A model generated the notes under the pieces. The model was not told where the DNA came from. It ran no database searches and saw nothing but the letters and a program-made list of their open reading frames with translations. The translations under genes were made by a program, and so were the position numbers. A DNA stretch of 64,000 nt from CAXXXW01 sp963665555 (GTDB lineage Bacteria > Pseudomonadota > Alphaproteobacteria > Thalassobaculales > Thalassobaculaceae). Below are positions 1 to 8,047 of the stretch, piece by piece. The stretch's first letter is position 1. The number at the start of each line of letters is the position of its first letter. Where the stretch lies: positions 1,798,001 through 1,862,000 of the forward strand of contig OY762308.1 of the NCBI GenBank assembly GCA_963665555.2, in the 5' to 3' direction.

Positions 1-820
1 AATGCATCGGCACGTCCGGCCCGAGGTTCTCGACGACCCAGCCGGTCATCTCGTCGATCTCGCGCTCGGAGTCGTTCTCGCCGGGGATCAGCAGGTTCGT
101 GATCTCGAACCAGACCGATGTCTCGCGCTTCAGGTAGAGCAGCGTGTCCAGCACCGGCCCCAGCCCGCCCTTGGCGACGTCGCGGTAGAACCCGTCGGTA
201 AACGCCTTCAGGTCCACGTTCGCGGCGTCGATCTTCTCGAAGAACGCCGGCCGCGCCCGGTCGGTCAGGTAGCCGGCGGTGACCGCCACGGTCCGCACGC
301 CCGCCTCGCGGCAGGCGTCGGCGATGTCGCGCGCGTATTCGTGGAAGATCACCGGGTCGTTGTAGGTGAAGGCGACGGAGCGGCAGCCGAGCCGCCGCGC
401 CGCCCGGGCGATGGTCTCCGGGCTGGCCCGCGCGCGCATCGCGTCCGTCTCGCGGCTCTTCGAGATGTCGTGGTTCTGGCAGAAATTGCAGGCGAGGTTG
501 CAGCCGGCGGTCCCGAAGGAAAGCACCGGCGTGCCGGGAAGGAAATGGTTGAGCGGTTTCTTCTCGATCGGATCGACGCAGAAGCCGGAGGACCGCCCGT
601 AGGTGGTCAGCACGACGGCGCCGCCCTGGCGCGCCCGCACGAAGCACAGGCCGCGCGCGCCCTCCCGCAGCTTGCAGTAACGCGGGCACATCTCGCACCG
701 GACCCGCCCGTCGTCGAGCGCGGTCCAGAACTCCGTCGGCACGACCGGCCCGCGGCCGGGGGCCGGGGGACCGAACGCCGTATCGGGCCGCGCTTCCGCC
801 ATCCGCTCCCGCCGCTCCAT
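1..820 (-). CDS. amrS: AmmeMemoRadiSam system radical SAM enzyme (3' end outside window)
   Basis: Radical SAM protein of the AmmeMemoRadiSam group. The cluster motif CNLACNFC gives C107, C111 and C114 (CxxxCxxC), which would ligate a [4Fe-4S] cluster for S-adenosylmethionine cleavage. An additional Cys-rich N-terminal block (RCEMCPRYCKLR, then GLC) is typical of this family. Downstream blocks such as AFTYNDPVIFHEYARD and NVDLKAF also fit. The frame is open from ATG at 820 to the window edge, so the C-terminus is missing. A second in-frame ATG at 802 is possible; 820 is preferred because a GAGGAA stretch lies about ten bases upstream. It diverges from the fused amrB-amrA gene with 45 bases between starts, suggesting a shared promoter region. 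The substrate of this system is unknown. Confidence 0.9.
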   Translation of the reverse strand, partial: MERRERMAEARPDTAFGPPAPGRGPVVPTEFWTALDDGRVRCEMCPRYCKLREGARGLCFVRARQGGAVVLTTYGRSSGFCVDPIEKKPLNHFLPGTPVLSFGTAGCNLACNFCQNHDISKSRETDAMRARASPETIARAARRLGCRSVAFTYNDPVIFHEYARDIADACREAGVRTVAVTAGYLTDRARPAFFEKIDAANVDLKAFTDGFYRDVAKGGLGPVLDTLLYLKRETSVWFEITNLLIPGENDSEREIDEMTGWVVENLGPDVPMH

Positions 821-865
821 GCTTCCGCGCTTCCTCGCGCGCCGCCTTCATGGTAAAGGTTTCGC

Positions 866-2275
866 ATGTCCCTCGATATAGCCCCGGACCGGATTCGCGC
901 GCCCCGCATGGCCGGGTCCTGGTATCCCGCCGGCCGGGAGGAATGCGCCGCCGTCGTGGAGGCGTGCCTGCGCGCGGGCCGCGCCTCGCCGGTCCCGGAG
1001 CCGAAGGTCGTCGTCGCGCCGCACGCGGGGTTCTCCTACTCCGGCGAGATCGCCGGGACCGCGTTCAAGGGCTTGGCGGCGCGCGCCGGGCGTATCCGGC
1101 GGGTCGTGCTGGTCGGGCCGGCCCACCGCGTCGCCTTCAAGGGGCTGGCGACCACCGGCTCGGACGCCTGGGCGACGCCGCTGGGCGCCGTCCCGGTGGA
1201 CTGGGTCGCGCTGCGCGCGTTGATGGCGCTGCCCGGCTTCGCCGTCATGGACCGGGCGTTCGAGAACGAGCACAGCCTGGAGGTCCACCTCCCCTTCCTG
1301 CAACGCGCCCTCGACGGCTTCTCCATCGTCCCCATCCTGGTGGGCGACGCCGGGACGGGCCTGGTCCGCGAGGCGCTGGAGCGGGTGTGGGGCGGGCCGG
1401 AGACGCTGGTCTCGGTGTCCTCCGACCTGTCGCATTTCCTCGACTACGACGCCGCCCGCGCCCTCGACGGCGCGACCGCGCGCCATATCGAACTGCTGGC
1501 CCACGACAGGATCGACGCCAGCGGCGCCTGCGGCCATCGCGCGCTGGCCGGCGCGCTGTCCCTCGCGCGGAGCCGCGACCTGCGGGCGACCGGCCTCGAC
1601 ACGCGCAATTCCGGCGACACGAGCGGGCGGCGCGACCGGGTGGTGGGCTACGGCGCCTTCGCGCTGGAGCACGCCGCCTCGGCGCGCCTGCCGGACGACG
1701 ACCGCCGGCGGCTGCTCGACGCGGCGCGCTACGCGCTGCGCTTCGGGGCGGAGCACGGCCGCGAGCCGAGGGCGAGCCTGGGCGGCGGCCTGCCGGCGTC
1801 GCTCACGGCGCACCGGGCGAGCTTCGTGTCGCTCGAGGCCGGCGGGAAGCTCAGGGGCTGCGTCGGTTCGGTCGTCGCCCACCGGCCGCTGCTGCTCGAC
1901 GTCATCTCCAACGCCTGGAAGGCCGGGTTCGCGGACAAGCGCTTCCCGCCCCTGACGGTCGAGGAACTGTCCGGGATCGAGCTGGAGGTCAGCGTGCTGT
2001 CCTTCCCCCGGCCGATGCGGTTCGACGGCGAGGGCGACCTGGTCCGCCAGTTGCGGCCCGACATCGACGGGCTGGTCCTCCAGGACGCGGGCCGGCGCGG
2101 CGTCTTCCTGCCGAGCGTGTGGGCGGGCGTGCCCAGGGCCGACGCCTTCGTCCGCCACCTGAAGCGCAAGGCCGGCTTCGCGCCGGACCACTGGTCCGGC
2201 ACGCTGCGCGCGTTCCGCTACACGGCGGAGCGGTTCGGCGACCCGGCCGGCCGGCCGGAGGGACGGGCGCCGTGA
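866..2275 (+). CDS. amrB-amrA: Fused AmmeMemoRadiSam proteins B (Memo) and A (AMMECR1)
   Basis: 469-residue fusion. The N-terminal half (about residues 10-265) is a Memo-like domain, recognised by MAGSWYPA near the start, VVVAPHAGFSYSGEIAG and the ENEHSLEVHLPFLQ block. These carry His and acidic residues seen in LigB-type dioxygenase folds. The C-terminal half (about 285-460) is an AMMECR1 domain with the signature KLRGCVGS. Separate A and B genes are more usual, so the fusion supports functional coupling. It faces the divergent radical SAM gene, and its TGA overlaps the GTG of the downstream ABC exporter, so it is probably co-transcribed with the envelope genes. Family assignment is confident; the biochemical role is unknown. 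Confidence 0.9.
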   Translation: MSLDIAPDRIRAPRMAGSWYPAGREECAAVVEACLRAGRASPVPEPKVVVAPHAGFSYSGEIAGTAFKGLAARAGRIRRVVLVGPAHRVAFKGLATTGSDAWATPLGAVPVDWVALRALMALPGFAVMDRAFENEHSLEVHLPFLQRALDGFSIVPILVGDAGTGLVREALERVWGGPETLVSVSSDLSHFLDYDAARALDGATARHIELLAHDRIDASGACGHRALAGALSLARSRDLRATGLDTRNSGDTSGRRDRVVGYGAFALEHAASARLPDDDRRRLLDAARYALRFGAEHGREPRASLGGGLPASLTAHRASFVSLEAGGKLRGCVGSVVAHRPLLLDVISNAWKAGFADKRFPPLTVEELSGIELEVSVLSFPRPMRFDGEGDLVRQLRPDIDGLVLQDAGRRGVFLPSVWAGVPRADAFVRHLKRKAGFAPDHWSGTLRAFRYTAERFGDPAGRPEGRAP

Positions 2276-4095
2276 CCGCGGATTCGCGCGAGGCCGCCGG
2301 TTCGCGCCGACCCGGCCGCGCCCGGTCGCGCGCGCTGGCGCGGCGGCTGCTTGTCGAGCATGTGCGCCCCCACGCCGGCCTGCTGGCGCTGGCGATGGTC
2401 CTGATGGGCGTGGTGGCCGCGACCACGGCCGCGCTCGCCTTCCTGATGGAGACCATCCTCGACGATGTGTTCACCGCGCGCGACCGCTCCAGCCTCTACA
2501 TGGCGGCGGTCACGGTGATGGCCGTGTTCGTCGCCAAGGGCGCGGCGACCTTCGGCCAGCAGGTGGCGATGAACCGGGTCGGCCAGCGCATCCTCGCCGA
2601 CATGCAGAAGAGCATGTTCGACCGGCTGCTGCGCGCCGACCTCGGCTGGATCCACGGGCGGTCGAGCGGCGGGCTGATCTCGCGCTTCGTCAACGACGTG
2701 GAGAAGATGCGCGGCTCGGTCTCCGACACGATCACCGCCATCGGCCGCGACAGCCTGACCGTCCTCTTCCTGATCGGCGTGATGTTCTACCAGGACTGGG
2801 TGCTGGCGCTGGCGTCGTTCTTCGCCTTCCCGACGGCGGTGCTGCCGCTGCTGCGGATCGGCCGGCGGATGCGCAAGGTCTCGGCGAACACGCAGCGCGA
2901 ACTCGGCGACTTCACCGGGCTGCTGCGCGAGGTCTTCCAGGGCGCGCGGCAGGTGCGCGCCTACGGGATGGAGGCCTACGAGCGCGAGCGCGCCGGCGGC
3001 GCCATCGAGCGGATTTTCCGGCTCGCCGTCCGGGCGGCGCGCACGCGGGCGGTGTCCTACCCGATCATGGAGACGCTCGGCGGCACGGCCGTCGTCGTGA
3101 CGATCTGCTACGGCGGCTGGCAGGTGATCGAGGGCGGGCGGACCACCGGGGAGTTCTTCTCCTTCGTGACCGCGCTGCTGCTGGCCTACGACCCGCTGAA
3201 GAAGCTGGTGGTGCTGAACGCGAACCTGCAGGAGGGGCTGGCGGCGGCGGAGCGGGTGTTCGAAATCCTCGATGTGCGCCCGAACATCGTGGACCGGCCC
3301 GGCGCCCGCGCGCCGGCCCCGGTGCGGGGCGGGATCGTCTTCGAGAATGTCGATTTCTCCTACGCCGCCGACGCGCCGGCGCTGCGCGGCGTGAGCCTGG
3401 CGGTCGAGGCCGGGCGCACCGTCGCCCTGGTCGGCCGCTCCGGCGCCGGCAAGAGCACGATCCTCAACCTCATCCCGCGCTTCTTCGACCCGGACGCCGG
3501 GCGCGTCCTGCTGGACGGGACGGACCTGCGGGACCTGCCGCTCGCCGCGCTGCGCGCGCATGTCGCGCTGGTGAGCCAGGACGCCATGCTGTTCGACGAC
3601 ACGGTCGAGGCGAACATCGCCTACGGCCGGCTCGGCGCCGGGCCGGAGGAAATCCGCGAGGCCGCGCGCAACGCCGCGGCGCACGCCTTTATCGAGGCGC
3701 TGCCCGCCGGCTACGCCACCCAAGTCGGCGAGCGCGGGGTCCTCCTGTCCGGCGGCCAGCGCCAGCGGATCGCCATCGCGCGGGCCATGCTGCGCAACGC
3801 GCCGATCCTGCTGCTCGACGAGGCGACCTCCTCCCTCGACACGGAATCCGAGCGCGCCGTGCGGGGCGCGCTGGCGGCACTGATGCGCGGGCGGACCACG
3901 CTGGTGATCGCGCACCGCCTGTCCACCGTCCGCTCGGCCGACGCGATCCATGTGGTGGACGCCGGCCGCGTCGTCGAATCGGGGCGGCACGACGAGCTGC
4001 TGGCGCGCGGCGGCGTCTACGCCCGCCTGCACCGGCTCCAGTTCGCCGAGCGCGGCGAACGGGCGGCGCTCCGGCTCGCCCAGGCCGGCGGCTGA
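2272..4095 (+). CDS. msbA: MsbA-like ABC exporter (lipid A flippase family)
   Basis: 607-residue ABC half-transporter with an N-terminal six-helix exporter domain (about residues 30-320) and a C-terminal ATPase domain. Walker A is GRSGAGKST, the signature is LLSGGQRQRIAIARA and Walker B ends in LLLDEATSSLD. In the family such dimers flip lipid A-core or other lipids across the inner membrane using ATP. The context, directly ahead of waaA, lpxK and an LpxL-like gene, supports a lipopolysaccharide role. The start is GTG at 2272, overlapping the TGA of the preceding gene. Another lipid or drug substrate cannot be excluded. Confidence 0.88.
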   Translation: MTADSREAAGSRRPGRARSRALARRLLVEHVRPHAGLLALAMVLMGVVAATTAALAFLMETILDDVFTARDRSSLYMAAVTVMAVFVAKGAATFGQQVAMNRVGQRILADMQKSMFDRLLRADLGWIHGRSSGGLISRFVNDVEKMRGSVSDTITAIGRDSLTVLFLIGVMFYQDWVLALASFFAFPTAVLPLLRIGRRMRKVSANTQRELGDFTGLLREVFQGARQVRAYGMEAYERERAGGAIERIFRLAVRAARTRAVSYPIMETLGGTAVVVTICYGGWQVIEGGRTTGEFFSFVTALLLAYDPLKKLVVLNANLQEGLAAAERVFEILDVRPNIVDRPGARAPAPVRGGIVFENVDFSYAADAPALRGVSLAVEAGRTVALVGRSGAGKSTILNLIPRFFDPDAGRVLLDGTDLRDLPLAALRAHVALVSQDAMLFDDTVEANIAYGRLGAGPEEIREAARNAAAHAFIEALPAGYATQVGERGVLLSGGQRQRIAIARAMLRNAPILLLDEATSSLDTESERAVRGALAALMRGRTTLVIAHRLSTVRSADAIHVVDAGRVVESGRHDELLARGGVYARLHRLQFAERGERAALRLAQAGG

Positions 4096-4104
4096 AAGCC
4101 GGCG

Positions 4105-4833
4105 ATGCTGAAGCGCCTGCTGCGGAGCCGGGCCGGCGAGGCCGCCGCCGCCTGGCTCCTCGCCGCGGCCATCCTCTCGGTCCGCCGGTCGATCCGCTGG
4201 ACGGTGGTGCGCCCGGAGGTCGGCCGCCGGGTCATGGAGTCGGACGGCCCCGCCATCCTCGTCTTCTGGCACGGCCGGATCATGCTGATGACGGAGATCT
4301 GGCGGACGGCGCGGCCGCTCTGGGCGCTGCAGTCGCCGCACCCGGACGGGCGGCTGATCGCGCGGGCGGCGGGCCGGATGGGCTTCCGGACGATCTGGGG
4401 GTCCTCGACGCGCGGGCGGGGGGCCGCGGCCGGGCTGCGCGCCATGGTCGCGCGGCTGCGGGCCGGCGGCGTCGTCGCGATCACGCCCGACGGGCCGCGC
4501 GGCCCCCGGATGCGGCTCGCCCCCGGCGCCGTCGCCGCCGCCCAGCTGAGCGGCGCGCCGCTCGTCCCGATCGCCTGGAGCGTCGAGCGCCGCAAGACGC
4601 TGCGCACCTGGGACCGGATGGTCCTCGCGCGGCCCTTTTGCCGGGGCGTGCTGGTCTGGGGCGAACCCGTCGAGGCGCCGAAATCGTTGACGGCGCGGGA
4701 GCGGGAAGACTACAGGCTAAAGGTCGAGGAGCGGCTGAACGCGGCGACGCGCGAGGCGGACCTGTATTTCGGGCACGCCCCCGTCGAGCCGGGCGGCCCG
4801 GACGAGAGGAAGGGGCGGGCCAAACGCCGATGA
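4105..4833 (+). CDS. DUF374 lysophospholipid acyltransferase-like protein
   Basis: 242-residue protein of the DUF374 group, related to the glycerolipid acyltransferase superfamily. FWHGRIMLM carries the candidate catalytic His, and VAITPDGPRGPR is the characteristic second block of this group. The N-terminal hydrophobic stretch (about residues 12-28) could anchor it to the inner membrane. It sits nine bases after the MsbA-like gene, and its TGA overlaps the ATG of waaA, indicating translational coupling within the lipid A/Kdo gene run. Its likely role is acyl transfer onto a lipid A or phospholipid intermediate; the exact acceptor cannot be told from sequence. Confidence 0.82.
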   Translation: MLKRLLRSRAGEAAAAWLLAAAILSVRRSIRWTVVRPEVGRRVMESDGPAILVFWHGRIMLMTEIWRTARPLWALQSPHPDGRLIARAAGRMGFRTIWGSSTRGRGAAAGLRAMVARLRAGGVVAITPDGPRGPRMRLAPGAVAAAQLSGAPLVPIAWSVERRKTLRTWDRMVLARPFCRGVLVWGEPVEAPKSLTAREREDYRLKVEERLNAATREADLYFGHAPVEPGGPDERKGRAKRR

Positions 4834-6137
4834 CGCCTTGGTTCCACGAATGGGCGACGCCGCGGGCCTACGGCGCGGCGATGACGCTCGGCGCGCCGGC
4901 GATCGAACTGCTCCTCTCGCGCCGCGCCGCCCGGGGCCGGGAGGACCCCGCACGGCTCGGCGAGCGCCGCGGCGAGGCCCTCGCGCCGCGCCCGCCCGGC
5001 CCGCTGGTCTGGCTCCACGCCGCCAGCGTCGGCGAGAGCGCGGCGGCGCTGTCGCTGATCGGGCGGCTGCTCGACGCCGGACCGGACCGCCGCGCCCTGG
5101 TGACGACCGGCTCGGTCGCCTCGGCCCGGCTGATGGCGCGCCGCCTGCCGGAGCGCGCCCTGCACCAGTACGCGCCGGTGGACCGGCCGGCCTGGGCGCG
5201 CCGGTTCCTCGACCACTGGCGCCCCGACCTCGCCATCGTCATGGAGGCGGACCTCTGGCCGGCGCAGCTGGCGCTCGCCCACGCGCGCGGCGTCCCGATC
5301 CTGCTGGCCAACGCCCGGCTGTCGGAGCGGTCCTTCGCCAACTGGCGGCGCGCCGGCCGGTTCGCGCGGCCGCTGTTCTCGATCCTCGACCTTGTGATGG
5401 CGACCAACCCGCGCCAGGCCGGGCGGTTCGAGGCGCTGGGCGCGCCCCGGGTCTCGGCGCCGGGCAACCTGAAGCGCGCGGCGGCGCCGCTGCCGCTGGA
5501 CCGGGCGGCCGCCGCCGACCTCGCCCGGGCGATCGGCCCGCGCAAGGTCTGGCTCGCCGCCAGCACCCACGGGGGCGAGGAGGAGGCGGCGCTGGCCGCC
5601 CAGGCGGCGCTGCGGGAGCGCCATCCCGGCCTGCTCGCCATCGTCGCGCCGCGCCATCCCGAACGCGGCCCGGAAGTCGCCGCGCTGGCGCGGGACCGGG
5701 GTCTGTCGGCGGCCCGGCGCGCGGCCGGCGAGCCGCCCGGCCCCGACACCGAGGTGTACGTCGCCGACACTTTCGGCGAGATGGCGTTGTTCTTCGCCGC
5801 CGCCGACGCGGTGTTCGTCGCCGGCTCGCTCGTTCCGGTGGGCGGCCACAACCCGGTCGAGCCGGCGCATTTCGACTGCGCCATCCTGTTCGGCCCGCTA
5901 ATGTCGAAGAACGCCGAGATCGCCGACGAGATGGCGGACCGGGGCGCGGCGGTGCGGCTGGACGGCGCCGGGGCGCTCGCCCCCGCCGTCTCGGCGCTGC
6001 TGGAGGACGACGCGCGGCGCGCCCGCCTGCGCGAGAACGCGCGGCGCTACGCCCGCGAGGGCGAGGCCGTGCTCGACGCCGTGCTGGACGGCGTCGCGCC
6101 CTTCTTCCACGGGCCGCCCGGCCGCGCGGCGCCGTGA
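4830..6137 (+). CDS. waaA: 3-deoxy-D-manno-octulosonic acid (Kdo) transferase
   Basis: 435-residue GT30-family glycosyltransferase. It attaches Kdo from CMP-Kdo to the lipid A precursor at the cytoplasmic face of the inner membrane. Recognisable blocks are WLHAASVGE, VTTGSVASARL, HQYAPVD, MEADLWP, ANARLSERS and the C-terminal VAGSLVPVGGHNPVEPA with EVYVADTFGEM. An N-terminal hydrophobic segment may serve as membrane anchor. The ATG at 4830 overlaps the preceding TGA (ATGA), which fixes the start. Gene order with the MsbA-like exporter and lpxK is characteristic of Kdo-lipid A clusters. Confidence 0.93.
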   Translation: MTPWFHEWATPRAYGAAMTLGAPAIELLLSRRAARGREDPARLGERRGEALAPRPPGPLVWLHAASVGESAAALSLIGRLLDAGPDRRALVTTGSVASARLMARRLPERALHQYAPVDRPAWARRFLDHWRPDLAIVMEADLWPAQLALAHARGVPILLANARLSERSFANWRRAGRFARPLFSILDLVMATNPRQAGRFEALGAPRVSAPGNLKRAAAPLPLDRAAAADLARAIGPRKVWLAASTHGGEEEAALAAQAALRERHPGLLAIVAPRHPERGPEVAALARDRGLSAARRAAGEPPGPDTEVYVADTFGEMALFFAAADAVFVAGSLVPVGGHNPVEPAHFDCAILFGPLMSKNAEIADEMADRGAAVRLDGAGALAPAVSALLEDDARRARLRENARRYAREGEAVLDAVLDGVAPFFHGPPGRAAP

Positions 6138-6147
6138 GGGGCGCGCC

Positions 6148-7122
6148 GTGAGGGCGCCCGCCTTCTGGGAGCGCGACGGACCGCTCCCGCGCCTGCTGGC
6201 CCCGGCCGGGCTGGCGTTCCGGGCCGGCGCCGCGGCGCGCCGCGCGCTCTCGCCGCCCCGGCCGGTCGGCGCGCCGGTGGTCTGCGTCGGCAACCTGGTG
6301 GCCGGCGGCGCCGGCAAGACGCCGGTCGCGCTCTCCGTCGGCGCGACGCTGGCGGCGGGCGGCCGGCGCGTCGCCTTCCTCTCCCGGGGCTACGGCGGGC
6401 GGCTGTCCGGCCCGGTCCGCGTCGATCCGGCGCGCCACGACGCGCGCGATGTGGGCGACGAGGCGCTGCTGCTCGCCGAACTGGCGCCGACATGGATCGC
6501 CCGCGACCGGGCGCGCGGCGGCCGGGCGGCGGCCGCCTGGGGCGCGGAGGCGATCGTCATGGACGACGGGTTCCAGAACCCCGGCGTGGAGAAGGCGCTC
6601 TCCCTGCTCGTCGTCGATGGCGTCCAGGGTTTCGGGAACGGGCGCACGATCCCGGCCGGGCCGCTGCGCGAGCCGGCGGCGCGCGGGCTGGCGCGGGCGG
6701 ACGCGGTCGTGCTCGTCGGCCCGGACCGCGCCGGCGTCCGCCCCCTCCTCCCCGCCGGCAAGCCGGTGCTGCGCGCGCGCGTCGAACCCCGCCCGCATCC
6801 CTGCCTGGCCCCCGGCGCGCCGGTGTTCGGCTTCGCCGGCATCGCGCGGCCCGCCAAGTTCCGCGCCAGCCTGGAGGCGCTGGGCCTGGAGGTGCGCGGC
6901 TTCGCCTCCTTCCCCGACCACCGCCCCTATCGCGCGCGGGAGATCGCCGAGTTGCGCCGCCGCGCCGCCGCGCTTCGCGCCGCGCCCGCCACCACCGCCA
7001 AGGACCACGCGCGCCTGGCGCCCGCGATCCGCCGCGAGGTCGCGCGGATCGACATCGAGCTCCGCTGGGACGATCCGGCGGCGCTCGCGCGCCTGCTCGA
7101 CGGGGCGCTGGACCGTGGCTAG
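6148..7122 (+). CDS. lpxK: Tetraacyldisaccharide 4'-kinase
   Basis: 324-residue kinase that phosphorylates the 4' position of the tetraacyldisaccharide lipid A precursor. The P-loop region NLVAGGAGKTPV (about residues 50-61) is the non-canonical Walker A of LpxK. Other family blocks are SRGYGG, DVGDEALLLA, MDDGFQNP, GFGNGRTIPAGPLREP and a late TTAKDHARL. The N-terminus PAFWERDGPLPRLLAP is also typical. The start is GTG at 6148, ten bases after waaA ends. Its TAG overlaps the GTG start of the next acyltransferase gene. Confidence 0.95.
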   Translation: MRAPAFWERDGPLPRLLAPAGLAFRAGAAARRALSPPRPVGAPVVCVGNLVAGGAGKTPVALSVGATLAAGGRRVAFLSRGYGGRLSGPVRVDPARHDARDVGDEALLLAELAPTWIARDRARGGRAAAAWGAEAIVMDDGFQNPGVEKALSLLVVDGVQGFGNGRTIPAGPLREPAARGLARADAVVLVGPDRAGVRPLLPAGKPVLRARVEPRPHPCLAPGAPVFGFAGIARPAKFRASLEALGLEVRGFASFPDHRPYRAREIAELRRRAAALRAAPATTAKDHARLAPAIRREVARIDIELRWDDPAALARLLDGALDRG

Positions 7123-8020
7123 GGGCGCGGCCCGCCGCGCGCCGTGGACGAAGCGGCTGCTGCGCTGGCCCGCCGCCGGCGCGGCGGCGTGGATCGGGAT
7201 GCGCCTGTTCGGCCTGCTGCCGCCGGACGCGGCTTCGGCCGCCGGCGGCGCCATCGCCCGGACGCTCGGCCCGCGCCTGCCGGCGAGCCGCCGGGCGCGG
7301 CGCAACCTCGCCGACTGTTTCCCGGACTGGCCCGCCGCCCGGATCGAGGCGACGGTGCGCGCGATGTGGGACAACCTCGGCCGCGTCGCGGGCGAGTTCC
7401 CGCATCTCGGCGATTTCGACCTGTCCGGCGCCGACCCCCGGGTCGAGGTGCGGGGCGGCGAGATCGTGCGGCGCCTGCGCGACGACGGGGCGCCCGGCCT
7501 CTTCTTCTCCGCCCATCTGGGGAACTGGGAGCTGCTGCGGGGCCTCGGCCCGGCCAACGAGCTGCATGTGCTCAGCATCTACCGCCGGATGAACGCGCCG
7601 CTGGCCGAGCGGGCGCTGCGCCGGGCGGGCCGCGAGGCGGGCGACCTGGCGCCGAAGGGGGCGGAGGGAGCGATGCGGATCCACCGCGCGCTGCGCCGGG
7701 GCGGCCATGTCGCGGTGATGGTGGACCAGCGGCTGAACGAGGGGATCGAGGCGCCGTTCTTCGGCCGGCCGGCCCGCACCGCGCCGACGGTCGCCGTGTT
7801 CGCGCTGCGCCACCGCTGCCCGGTCGTGCCGCTGCGGGTCGAGCGGCTCGGCGGCGCGCGCTTCCGGGTGACGGTCGAGCCGCCGCTCGCGCTCCCCGAC
7901 AGCGGCGACCGGGACGCCGACATCCTGGACCTCACGACGAGGATCAACCTCGTCGTCGAGGACTGGGTGCGCGCGACGCCGGGCCAGTGGTTCTGGCTGC
8001 ACCGGCGCTGGGGGAAATAG
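7115..8020 (+). CDS. LpxL/HtrB-family lysophospholipid acyltransferase
   Basis: 301-residue late acyltransferase of the lipid A biosynthesis family (PF03279). The HX4E catalytic motif is seen in SAHLGNWE, with further family blocks VMVDQRLNEG, PFFGRPARTAPTV and the C-terminal PGQWFWLHRRWG. It would add secondary acyl chains to lipid A at the inner membrane. The start is GTG at 7115, inside the end of lpxK, giving an 8-base overlap. It closes the plus-strand envelope run. Whether it acts like LpxL or LpxM cannot be decided from sequence. Confidence 0.88.
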   Translation: MARGAARRAPWTKRLLRWPAAGAAAWIGMRLFGLLPPDAASAAGGAIARTLGPRLPASRRARRNLADCFPDWPAARIEATVRAMWDNLGRVAGEFPHLGDFDLSGADPRVEVRGGEIVRRLRDDGAPGLFFSAHLGNWELLRGLGPANELHVLSIYRRMNAPLAERALRRAGREAGDLAPKGAEGAMRIHRALRRGGHVAVMVDQRLNEGIEAPFFGRPARTAPTVAVFALRHRCPVVPLRVERLGGARFRVTVEPPLALPDSGDRDADILDLTTRINLVVEDWVRATPGQWFWLHRRWGK

Positions 8021-8047
8021 GGGGTCCCGGAACGCCCGGAACGACGC

